From Jatrophihabitans sp. (GTDB lineage Bacteria > Actinomycetota > Actinomycetes > Mycobacteriales > Jatrophihabitantaceae), in NCBI GenBank assembly GCA_025924515.1, contig JAICIE010000012.1:1-50080 (forward strand): DNA of 50,080 nucleotides, read 5' to 3'. The translations under genes were made by a program, and so were the position numbers. Within the stretch, counting starts at the first letter, position 1; each line of letters begins with the position of its first letter. This document shows, piece by piece, positions 8,768 through 16,134 of this stretch. The notes beneath the pieces are model-generated. The model searched no databases, had not been told where the DNA came from, and saw only the letters and a program-made list of their open reading frames with translations.

Positions 8768-8799
8768 AGGCGGGGCCGTCGGTGTTCGCGGCCCCGCCT
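8768..8799. terminator. Bidirectional terminator hairpin
   Basis: AGGCGGGGCCG (8768-8778) pairs perfectly with CGGCCCCGCCT (8789-8799) across a 10-base loop and is followed by TT on the plus strand. It sits between the convergent stops at 8742 and 8817 and can serve both genes. Confidence 0.8.
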
Positions 8800-8816
8800 T
8801 TCGATGTACAGATGGT

Positions 8817-9599
8817 TCAGGATTGCTTGTAGTACGCGAACCAGTCGACGTCCAGGTTGACCGGGTTGGGGGTAGACGCATTCGGCCTCGCCCCGTTGCC
8901 GAGCGAGTTCGCGATACCGACCCACATCGCCCGCGACGGCACGTGTCCCGTCATGGTCGCCGTCGTCCGCCCGTCGAGCGTGTACTTGAGCATGCTGGGC
9001 GTCCACTCCACACCGATGGTGTGCCACTCGGTGTAGTTGCCGTGGATGAACGCGTGTTGCATGAGGTTGGTCTGGCCACCGGCGTTGTAGTGGTTCGTCA
9101 GCATCAACTCGCTGTGCGACGCGTCCCTGGCGTCGTACTCCATGAAGTCGACCTCCGGCGGCCAGCCCGAGACCGGCCAAAGCATCGCAGTGGCCCGTAC
9201 GCCCAGACCGTGACCGTAGCGAGCGCGGATAAGGTACCGACCGTACGTCCCAGTGGTGACGCGAGCGCCGCACATTCCGGAGCCGGTCCACTCCCCGTTT
9301 CTCTTGGCGACCTTCAGCGTCACCATGCCGTTGTGCACGACGACGTTCGACGCGAGTTTCGGACCGCGTCTGCTGTGAAGCTTGTTGTAGACACCCCAAG
9401 ACGCGGAGTCGATGGTATTTCCGGTGAAATTGTCAGCGAATTTCAGGTGCCACCCGGGGATGGACGGAATACCAGACCCGGACGGGTCGGCAGACGACGC
9501 TGCGGTGCTGCTCTGCGGAATAGCGACGAGCACGGCCGCCGCTACTGCGGCCAGCGTTGCGATACGGGTTCGGCCTGTTGCCAGACGCTTTCTGGCCAT
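8817..9599 (-). CDS. Secreted GH16 family glycoside hydrolase
   Basis: The protein has 260 residues from ATG 9599 (a GTG at 9608 is also in frame; GGAG lies just upstream of both). Residues 1-33 form a Sec-type signal peptide. The catalytic domain starts at about residue 50 (WHLKFADNFTGNTIDSASW) and contains WPPEVDFMEYD, with Glu149, Asp151 and Glu154 as the ExDxxE catalytic triad of GH16. The end, VNLDVDWFAYYKQS, is the usual last strand. GH16 enzymes cut beta-1,3/1,4-glucans, galactans or related polymers. This one has no binding module. It resembles the catalytic domain of the protein at 12099-13880, so the two are likely paralogues. The substrate cannot be deduced. Confidence 0.9.
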   Translation of the reverse strand: MARKRLATGRTRIATLAAVAAAVLVAIPQSSTAASSADPSGSGIPSIPGWHLKFADNFTGNTIDSASWGVYNKLHSRRGPKLASNVVVHNGMVTLKVAKRNGEWTGSGMCGARVTTGTYGRYLIRARYGHGLGVRATAMLWPVSGWPPEVDFMEYDARDASHSELMLTNHYNAGGQTNLMQHAFIHGNYTEWHTIGVEWTPSMLKYTLDGRTTATMTGHVPSRAMWVGIANSLGNGARPNASTPNPVNLDVDWFAYYKQS

Positions 9600-10049
9600 G
9601 GTCGACACACTCCAATCTGGGGGCGAGCGGGAAGCGCCGCGGAACGGTCTGACTATGTCGGCGGGTGAATTTAGACGAGACCGCCCGTGTTAGGCCAGAG
9701 GAGCATATAACACCCAACATCCACTTGATCTCGGACAATCGGGGCTAACTGTACATATGCCTAACAACCGCTCAAGGTTGGCTCAATTGACTGGACGAGC
9801 GCAAGCGCCTCGGTCACACTGACCCGGCTACCACGCGGCAGAGGAGCCCAGTTCGGCCACGTTGGTCCTATTCGTCCCCATCGGCTGCCCCGACCGTGGC
9901 GACGTGGCTGACTGCCGTTCTCGGCGCCGGCGTCGCAAGCGCGTAGCCGACTTCGCCGCGATATTTTCGGGCGCGCCTACGCTCCCGAACCGGGGAGTTC
10001 GCTCTCAGTGTGGCGCTACTTACACCGGGGATAACAGCGCTGAGTTCCG
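9600..10049. other. Intergenic stretch upstream of the GH16 gene
   Basis: About 450 bases lie between the minus-strand GH16 start and the decayed propeller gene. The part near 9700-9780 is AT-rich for this genome and contains CATATAAC, so it probably holds the GH16 promoter. No convincing gene or RNA is seen. Confidence 0.4.
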
Positions 10050-10059
10050 CGCGACAGAC

Positions 10060-10609
10060 GAGGATCCAGTCACGCGGACCCTTCTCGCACGAGCGGCCCT
10101 GGACACGACCTTCACTCCCCCGCTCGACGTCTGCACCGACCCCCGATCCATCGACCAGCAGGCCGCGGACAAGATCGAATTGTGCCGGCGAGCGAGGACG
10201 GGACAGCGGGCATCGTGGTCGCTCAGGCCGCGCATCGACCGGGGCTACCGTTTCACCGGGACGGCCAGCCGAGTGTGGACCGGGGAGCCCGGCGCCGATC
10301 TGCAGGCGGCGGTCTCCGGCCGGTCGGTGTACCTCGGCGGTCACTGGACCTGCCTCGCCAGCTCCCTGCAGGGCATAACCCGCCGCCGGTCACCCGATCG
10401 ACCTGGTGACTCTCGACCTGACGTCAGGTGCCATCGACAGCACGGTGGCGGCCACCATGGCGCGGAAGGTCCAGCCGTACCTCTACGGCCTGTCGTCACT
10501 TCAGGGCACGGCGGACGGCGGCCTCGGGACCGGCGGAACGTTCACGACCGTGGGATCCGGTGGTACGCCGTACTCCCGTCCGAAGTTGGCGGTTTCGCCC
10601 TCGATGTGA
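10060..10609 (+). pseudogene. Decayed copy of the propeller-repeat protein
   Basis: Pieces in different frames match the intact gene that follows. In order they are: ALDTTFTPPL; then AGIVVAQAAHRPG in one frame (near 10209-10245), matching GGIVVAQAGHINR; then YRFTGTASRVWTGEPG and AVSGRSVYLGGHWTCL in the next frame, matching YRFDLDDSTRWTLRANG and AVRGSTLYLGGHFTC; then TLDLTSGAIDSTVAATM and GGTFTTVGSGGTPYSRPKLA in a third frame, ending at TGA 10607-10609. At least two frameshifts are needed and the N-terminal half and signal peptide are missing. It is a dead tandem duplicate. The boundaries are approximate. Confidence 0.75.
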
Positions 10610-10659
10610 TCTCGTCAAGCGGTTCCTGACCGCGCGCCCCTTCGAGAGGAATCCTTGCC

Positions 10660-12006
10660 ATGAGTTCCGCTTCATCCGCTCGGCGGCTGTTGTCGCTGAC
10701 CGCCGGCGCCGTCCTGACCGCAGGGGCGCTGTTGGCGATACCGACGTCGGCGTCCGCTGCAGCAAACAGCCGCCTACCGACTGCAACCACGTGGGGGGCG
10801 TGGAAGGGTTGTGGGAGCAGCTACCCCGCGGGCTCCAATTGTGCGGAAATCTTCACGACCGCAGAAAATCCGTACAGCCACATGCTGTGGGCAGCCGGCG
10901 ACTTCACGCACGCCAGAAACAGCCAGAACGGCACCATGGTTCGCTACTCAAATCTCATGGAGATTCACACCAGCACAGGGGCGCTGAATACCCGGTGGCC
11001 GTCGCACAGCTTCAATGGCACCATCTACGCCGCGGCAGTGGATGTTGCTGCCGACACCCTGTACGTCGGTGGGAACTTCACCACCGTGGACGGGTCGGCC
11101 ACGGGAGCGAAGCACGTTGCGGCCTTCGACATGTCCACCGGCGCGCGAAAGACGGGTTTCGACGTAAGCGCCGACAATTCGGTCCGCGCGTTGGTGTTCG
11201 ACGGCAGGACCAACTTGCTCTACCTGGGCGGCCGATTCACGGCGGTGCAGGGCATCGCCCGTACCCGCCTCGCCGCAGTGAACCCCATTACCGGCACCCT
11301 GTCGAGAAGCTTCGTTCCGCCGTCGATCAAGTGGACGGAGACCAGCGCCACGCAGCTGGCCGACGTTCGCACATTGGCGACCGGGGCCAATCAGAACGGC
11401 ACGCCGATGCTGTACGTGGGCGGCCACTTCGACACGGTCAACGGCCACACGTACCAGTCGGTGATCAGGGTGAACCTCGCCACCGGTGGACTCGGCCCCG
11501 ACTTCAGACCGCAGTTGTTCCTGCAGGGCGGGGACAATCTCCAAGAAGTCCTGAAAATTGTCTACCTGGACCCCGCGCATGGCTACTTCGGCGGAATCGT
11601 CGTGGCCCAGGCCGGGCACATCAATCGCGCCTATCGATTTGATCTCGACGACAGTACGAGGTGGACCCTGCGGGCCAACGGTGATTTCCAGGCCGCGGCC
11701 GTGCGTGGCTCGACGCTGTATCTCGGCGGTCACTTCACGTGTGTCGACCCCGGCGCTGCGTGCGTCCCGGGCGCCTCGGGCGGATACACCCGGGTGCACC
11801 TGGCTGCCGCCAACGTGGCGACCGGCCGAGTCGACTCCACCTTTGGGCCGAGACTGAGCCCCACGAGCAAGCCCTACTACTGGGGCGTCTGGACCCTTCG
11901 CGTCGCGTCGGGCGGCACGCTCTGGGCGGGTGGTGACTTCAGGCTGGTCAAGACCGGCGCCGGAACTTTCGTCCGGCCGAAGCTCGCCGGCTTCCCACCC
12001 CAGTGA
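10660..12006 (+). CDS. Secreted beta-propeller-like repeat protein
   Basis: ATG 10660 follows AGAGGA at a good distance; the protein has 448 residues. Residues 1-34 are a Sec signal peptide ending ASAAA. The mature protein carries repeated strands of the form LYVGGNFTTVDG, LYLGGRFTAVQG, LYVGGHFDTVNG, LYLGGHFTCVD and LWAGGDFRLV at about 55-90 residue spacing, each preceded by a short Asp/Thr-Gly turn such as STGAL or ITGTL. This is like the delta-60/WD-type propellers of secreted actinobacterial proteins. Paired cysteines (CGSSYPAGSNC; CVDPGAAC) may form disulfides outside the cell. No enzymatic motif is recognised; a binding or surface role is likely. A frameshifted partial copy lies directly upstream. 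Confidence 0.82.
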   Translation: MSSASSARRLLSLTAGAVLTAGALLAIPTSASAAANSRLPTATTWGAWKGCGSSYPAGSNCAEIFTTAENPYSHMLWAAGDFTHARNSQNGTMVRYSNLMEIHTSTGALNTRWPSHSFNGTIYAAAVDVAADTLYVGGNFTTVDGSATGAKHVAAFDMSTGARKTGFDVSADNSVRALVFDGRTNLLYLGGRFTAVQGIARTRLAAVNPITGTLSRSFVPPSIKWTETSATQLADVRTLATGANQNGTPMLYVGGHFDTVNGHTYQSVIRVNLATGGLGPDFRPQLFLQGGDNLQEVLKIVYLDPAHGYFGGIVVAQAGHINRAYRFDLDDSTRWTLRANGDFQAAAVRGSTLYLGGHFTCVDPGAACVPGASGGYTRVHLAAANVATGRVDSTFGPRLSPTSKPYYWGVWTLRVASGGTLWAGGDFRLVKTGAGTFVRPKLAGFPPQ

Positions 12007-12028
12007 GGGTTCTTATCGCGTGATCGAC

Positions 12029-12063
12029 CGGTAACGGCGCGCCTCTAGGGCGCGCCGTTACCG
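12029..12063 (+). terminator. Hairpin terminator after the propeller gene
   Basis: Two 15-base arms (12029-12043 and 12049-12063) pair perfectly around a TCTAG loop, 22 bases after the stop at 12006. The run after the stem (TCT) is weak in T, as is usual in actinomycetes. Confidence 0.85.
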
Positions 12064-12098
12064 TCTCGGCGGGCTCAAGTCCCTCGGCCGGCCCGCCG

Positions 12099-13880
12099 AT
12101 GGGTGGCGGCATGAAGCCCTCCATCCATCCGTGGTTGCGGCTCGCCGGCCTCCCCCGCCGGCTGACCGTCGCAGCCTGCGCCGGCCTGCTCGCCACGGCG
12201 GCCGCACCCGCGCTTACCGCACACGCCGCTGTCACGACCTCGCCGGTGACCCAGGCATTCAGCCAGGTTTTCTCCGACGACTTCACGGGCACCGCGATCG
12301 ACAAGACGCAGTGGACCGTCTATGACAACCCGACCGGCTCGCTGGGTCACTCGGCGAAGAACGTCGTCGTGCACGACGGCATGCTGACGCTCAAGACCGC
12401 ATACGACGCGACCGTGGGCAAGTTCACCACCGGTGGGCTGTGCCTGTGCCCGAGCAAGGGATCGCGGGCCCAGACCTACGGCGAGTGGGACATCCGGGCG
12501 CGGGTCAGCGCCGGGGACAGCCGCGCGCTGGCCATGCTCTGGCCGATGCAGGGCTGGCCGCCGGAGATCGACTTCATGGAGATGGGAGGGCAGGGCGCGC
12601 AGGGCCTGCGCCAGCAGAACACCCAGTCGCTGCACTATGACGTCGACAACAAGATGATCCACAGCAACGAGCTCGCCGACTTCACGCAGTGGCACACCAT
12701 CGGTGTCCAGTGGGGACCGGGCTTCCTCCGCTACCTACTCGACGGCCAGGTCGCCAGCACAATTGTGCAGCCGTACGTGCCCTCCCAGCTCATGCGCCTC
12801 GGGCTCGCGACCGCCCCACTGATCGGCGGCGTGACGACGCAGCCGGTCAACTATGACATCGACTGGGTCAAGGACTACAACTTCACCGGCGGCGCCGGCA
12901 CCGCCCCCGCGGCGCCGACCGCCGTGGCGGCCACGCCCGGCGACTCGAGCGCGACCGTTTCCTGGACCGCTCCGACGGACACGGGCAATTCGCTGCTCAC
13001 CGGCTACACCGTGACGGCTCAGCCGGGTGGGCGGACCATGACGGTCGCACGATCGGGCAACGACGACCCCAAGACGACCGCGACCTTCACCGGCCTGACC
13101 CCGGGCGTGTCCTATTCCTTCAGTGTCAGCGCCAACAACCTCTTCGGGACGAGCCTCGGCTCCGGCGCTACCCCCAACGTGACGGTCACGGGGACCCCGC
13201 CGACCATCAGTGCCGCCCCGCAGGCCAGCTTCGTGAAGCACTCGACCCTCGGCAGCACGGCGGCGAGCTCCGATGCCGCGGTCACCGTCGCCTGGACGAG
13301 CGCCGCCGGCAGTGCCCCGGTGTGCCAGCAGCAGGTCACCCGCCGGGTGGCCACCGAGCTAGCCACGCCGCTCAAGGCCGTCGCGGCGACTGCGACCCGC
13401 CTCGTGGACCGAATTCCCGCTGCCGGTTCGCCGGTGACCTACGCCGCGCAGGCGACCGGTTGCAACGGGCTGTCCAGCGCCGCCGTGCCGGGCCCCACGT
13501 ACAACTACGTCGCGACCCAACAGGACGCGGCCGGGGTTGGCTACTCGGGCACCTGGTCCACGGTCAAGTGCGACGCCTGCTCGGGGGGTTCGATGGCGGC
13601 AACCCGCACCGCCGGTGCGTCCGTGAGCTTCCCGGTCACCAACGGGTACGGCGCGGCGCTCGTCGTCCGGACCGGTCCCCAGCAGAGCCCTTTCAAGATC
13701 TATGTCGACGGGGCCTACGTCGGGCAGTTCAGCGAGGGATCGTCGACCAACCAGTCGCGCGTGCTCGCGTTCACAACGGGCTGGGCGACTCCGGGCAGCC
13801 ACACGATCAAGGTCGTCAACGTCGGTCCCAGCACCAGACCGAACCTTGATGTCGACGCGCTGCTCTCCCTGACCAAGTGA
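12099..13880 (+). CDS. Secreted GH16 hydrolase with FN3 and a C-terminal beta domain
   Basis: The protein has 593 residues. ATG 12099 is used here; an ATG at 12111 (MKPSIHPW) is an equally good start. Signal peptide to about residue 44 (AHAA). The GH16 domain (about 55-260) has WPPEIDFMEMG with Glu156, Asp158 and Glu161 as catalytic residues and ends YDIDWVKDYNF. An FN3 module follows (about 270-365; APTAVAATPGDSSATVSWTA). Then comes a Cys-containing region and a C-terminal beta-rich domain (about 475-593) with YSGTWSTVKCDACSGGS and KIYVDGAYVGQFSE, resembling carbohydrate-binding modules that hold a bare FVVRTGP-type strand. It should degrade an external beta-glucan or related polymer, with the extra domains aiding attachment. 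A strong terminator follows. Confidence 0.88.
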   Translation: MGGGMKPSIHPWLRLAGLPRRLTVAACAGLLATAAAPALTAHAAVTTSPVTQAFSQVFSDDFTGTAIDKTQWTVYDNPTGSLGHSAKNVVVHDGMLTLKTAYDATVGKFTTGGLCLCPSKGSRAQTYGEWDIRARVSAGDSRALAMLWPMQGWPPEIDFMEMGGQGAQGLRQQNTQSLHYDVDNKMIHSNELADFTQWHTIGVQWGPGFLRYLLDGQVASTIVQPYVPSQLMRLGLATAPLIGGVTTQPVNYDIDWVKDYNFTGGAGTAPAAPTAVAATPGDSSATVSWTAPTDTGNSLLTGYTVTAQPGGRTMTVARSGNDDPKTTATFTGLTPGVSYSFSVSANNLFGTSLGSGATPNVTVTGTPPTISAAPQASFVKHSTLGSTAASSDAAVTVAWTSAAGSAPVCQQQVTRRVATELATPLKAVAATATRLVDRIPAAGSPVTYAAQATGCNGLSSAAVPGPTYNYVATQQDAAGVGYSGTWSTVKCDACSGGSMAATRTAGASVSFPVTNGYGAALVVRTGPQQSPFKIYVDGAYVGQFSEGSSTNQSRVLAFTTGWATPGSHTIKVVNVGPSTRPNLDVDALLSLTK

Positions 13881-13907
13881 TCAGCTGACAGACCCGACGC
13901 CGCCCAG

Positions 13908-13940
13908 GCGCTCCGCCTGCTTTCCGAGCAGGCGGAGCGC
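13908..13940. terminator. Hairpin terminator between convergent GH16 and htpX
   Basis: GCGCTCCGCCTGCT (13908-13921) pairs perfectly with AGCAGGCGGAGCGC (13927-13940) around TTCCG, followed by TTCTTT on the plus strand. It terminates the GH16-FN3 gene and could also act on htpX from the other side. Confidence 0.85.
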
Positions 13941-13955
13941 TTCTTTCCAGGCGAT

Positions 13956-14000
13956 CTTCTCAGCGCAGACCTTCTCAGCGCAGACCTTCTCAGCGCAGAT
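13956..14000. repeat. Three tandem copies of a 15-base repeat at the htpX 3-prime end
   Basis: CTTCTCAGCGCAGAC occurs at 13956-13970 and 13971-13985, with a third copy at 13986-14000 that differs only in its last base. The third copy contains the htpX stop codon, and each unit repeats the last two codons plus stop (Leu-Arg-stop) on the minus strand in the same frame, because the unit is five codons long. Confidence 0.9.
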
Positions 14001-14856
14001 AGCGCGGGTCGTCCGCCATCAACTCCAGACGTTGGATCCGCCGCGCCATCGGCGGGTGGGTCGAGAACAGCGATGCCAGTCCGGACCCGCGGAACGGGTT
14101 TGCGATCATGAGATGACTCGTCGTCACGAGCGTCGGATCCTGCGCCAGCGGATAGGCGGCCACACCGCGCTCGAGCTTGCGCAACGCGGAGGCCAGCGCC
14201 AGCGGGTCCGACGACAGCTCCGCACCGGACCGGTCGGCCTGGTACTCCCGAGAGCGAGAGATCGCCAGCTGGATCAGGGCTGCGGCCAGCGGGCCGAGGA
14301 ACATCATCAGCAAGGCGGCGAAGGGATTGCGGTCCTCGTCGTCTCGGCCGGCGCCGAAGAACAGGGCGAAGTTGGCCAGGTAGGTGATGCAGGCAGCCAA
14401 GGCACCGGCCACCGACGAGATGAGGATGTCCCGGTTGTAGACGTGGCTGAGTTCGTGCCCGAGGACGGCGCGCAACTCCCGCTCGCCGAGCAGGTGCAGG
14501 ATCCCGGCCGTACAGCACACCGCGGCGTGGCGAGGGCCGCGCCCGGTCGCGAACGCATTCGGCTGCACCGCGGGCGAGACGAACAGGCGAGGCATCGGCT
14601 GCCCGGCGCGGGTCGCGAGTTCCCGGACGATCCGGTACATCGCCGGCTGCTCCACCTCGCTGACGGGGCGCGCCCGCATCGAGCCCAGCGCGATCCGGTC
14701 CGAGTTGAAATACGCGAAACCGTTGACGGCCAGCGCGAGAACCAGGCCGATCAGCAACCCGGAGCGCCCGCCGATCGCGTACCCCACGCCGAGCGCCAAC
14801 GCTCCGAGGACCCCGAACAGGACGGCGGTCTTCAGCGCGTTCGTGAGGCGGTCCAT
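13990..14856 (-). CDS. htpX: HtpX-family membrane metalloprotease
   Basis: I take ATG 14856 ([15 protein letters not shown]), giving 288 residues, the usual HtpX length; the frame stays open upstream to 15027 but that part lacks any conserved sequence. Two membrane segments come first (about 8-50). The zinc motif HELSH is at 134-138, and [12 protein letters not shown] carries the third zinc ligand Glu. Two more hydrophobic segments follow HELSH (about 145-210). The N-terminal [21 protein letters not shown] is typical of the family. HtpX degrades damaged membrane proteins and is often stress-induced. The gene ends inside a triple 15-base repeat and faces the GH16-FN3 gene. Confidence 0.95.
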   Translation of the reverse strand: MDRLTNALKTAVLFGVLGALALGVGYAIGGRSGLLIGLVLALAVNGFAYFNSDRIALGSMRARPVSEVEQPAMYRIVRELATRAGQPMPRLFVSPAVQPNAFATGRGPRHAAVCCTAGILHLLGERELRAVLGHELSHVYNRDILISSVAGALAACITYLANFALFFGAGRDDEDRNPFAALLMMFLGPLAAALIQLAISRSREYQADRSGAELSSDPLALASALRKLERGVAAYPLAQDPTLVTTSHLMIANPFRGSGLASLFSTHPPMARRIQRLELMADDPRYLR

Positions 14857-15235
14857 GTCCCGGAAACGGTGCAGTGCGCAGCCCCGTTCCCCGGCCTCTC
14901 GGCCCGGAACGTGGCGCACGGCACTGAGAGCTGGGCCACGCGCCGGCGAGTGCGTTAGGCCGTTAACTCCCGGCTCAACCTCACCTCGTGACAAGAGGCC
15001 AGCTACGACAATTGCTTGTGCGCGCAATATCCGGAACGGAATATTCTTCCTCCCGGACCAGATAAGAGGGGTTTCTGGTCAGGGCGGTCTGCCACTTCGC
15101 GACGAAAACCTTCGCACGGCGCGCAAATGACACGCTTCCTACTGAACGAGCCGTCGATAAACACCGCCGCCGGCCTCTCACTGAGGCGGGCGGCGAAGTG
15201 TCAGGTGGAACCGAGTGGGACCTCGCGGGAACGAC
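14857..15235. other. Intergenic region upstream of htpX
   Basis: About 380 bases separate the htpX start from the stop of the next minus-strand gene. It should contain the htpX promoter. A hairpin at 15165-15195 is listed separately. I see no gene in it. Confidence 0.4.
15165..15195 (-). terminator. Probable hairpin terminator of the 133-residue protein gene
   Basis: CGCCGCCGGCCTC (15165-15177) pairs with GAGGCGGGCGGCG (15183-15195) with one mismatch and a 5-base loop, 41 bases past the minus-strand stop at 15236. No T-run is evident. Confidence 0.5.
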
Positions 15236-15637
15236 CTACTCCGCCCACCGGAACGACGCCATCAGGGCCTCGATGCGGTCGAGGACGGCAGGTTGGGGGC
15301 CGTCCGGGAGAGTGAACTCAGCGAGCAGGGCAAGCCTGCCGTCGGGCACAGGAACGACGTAGCGGACGCAGTCCGAGGCATACTCCGGCTCGACCAGCTG
15401 CGCTGCCATGCACTCACTCGTGCCGACAGGCCGCAGCGGGGGCACCTCGTCGTCGAGCAGACCGAGCGTGAGAACCCCGCTCGCCGGCTGGAACTCGTCG
15501 GCGTCCAGGACGACCGTACTGAGCACCGCCAGCAGCGGTGCGCCACCGACCTCGTCGGGAAGGCCCGCCTCAGCGGGCGTGACCACCAGCCAGTCGCGGC
15601 AATCCATCTCGAACGCCGGGAGAAGCAGGTCTTTCAT
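15236..15637 (-). CDS. Conserved-looking hypothetical protein, 133 residues
   Basis: I do not recognise this protein. ATG 15637 has AAGGAGAG at an ideal distance, so the start is firm and the longer open frame to 15772 is not used. The sequence is acidic and soluble, with alternating hydrophobic strands (DWLVVTPAEAGLP, APLLAVLSTVVLDADEF, GVLTLGLLDDEV, VRYVVPVPDGRLALLAEFTLPDGP) and a C-terminal helix (VLDRIEALMASFRWAE). The last 40 residues resemble the barrel plus helix of small type VII secretion-associated or immunity-like proteins in actinomycetes, but this is only an impression. No signal peptide or membrane segment. It stands alone, with its own terminator-like hairpin. Confidence 0.75.
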   Translation of the reverse strand: MKDLLLPAFEMDCRDWLVVTPAEAGLPDEVGGAPLLAVLSTVVLDADEFQPASGVLTLGLLDDEVPPLRPVGTSECMAAQLVEPEYASDCVRYVVPVPDGRLALLAEFTLPDGPQPAVLDRIEALMASFRWAE

Positions 15638-16134
15638 CGTCGAAACTCTCCTTGCGTGCGCAACGGCAATTGGCTCGGGGGTCGGCCGCGCTGCAATCAA
15701 CGTCCTCGTTGGTGCTCTACCCAGCGATCGCTTGCTGATACCACCGCCATAATCATTCCAGCGGCCGAACACTGAAGCGAAGGTCCGCTCGTACCGGGCT
15801 AACGGGCGGTCGACCGAGGCTAACTGCCGTTATCGCCGATTCGGCTGCAGCAGTATGCCGATCCGGCTGGCAACTCCCTGCGCGGCAACAACCGGCCAGT
15901 CGGGGCGGCGACCGATAAAGACGTCAATGCCCGAACCGTCGTTTGTTCCTTGTGAAGTGGAGCGCAGCACGCCGGGCGGCGCGACGCGGCCTGCCCGTGA
16001 GGCGGGACCCGTCGAGACCGGACCCGTCGAGACGGTCACGGAATACCATGAACTGGTTGCGCGCTGGACAGATCGGCGAGCCGCCACGGCGGCGCACAAC
16101 GGGAGTAAGCGACGCCAGGAGGCGAACGGTCCGG
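15638..16134. other. Divergent intergenic region before korA
   Basis: About 500 bases separate the small minus-strand gene from korA. It should hold both promoters. The korA frame is open back to 15943 but that part is Arg/Pro-rich with no conservation. No other gene is seen. Confidence 0.4.

Noticed and set aside
13956..14000. CRISPR-like repeat
   Set aside because: The units are adjacent, only 15 bases, without spacers, and lie inside the htpX end; no cas genes are present.
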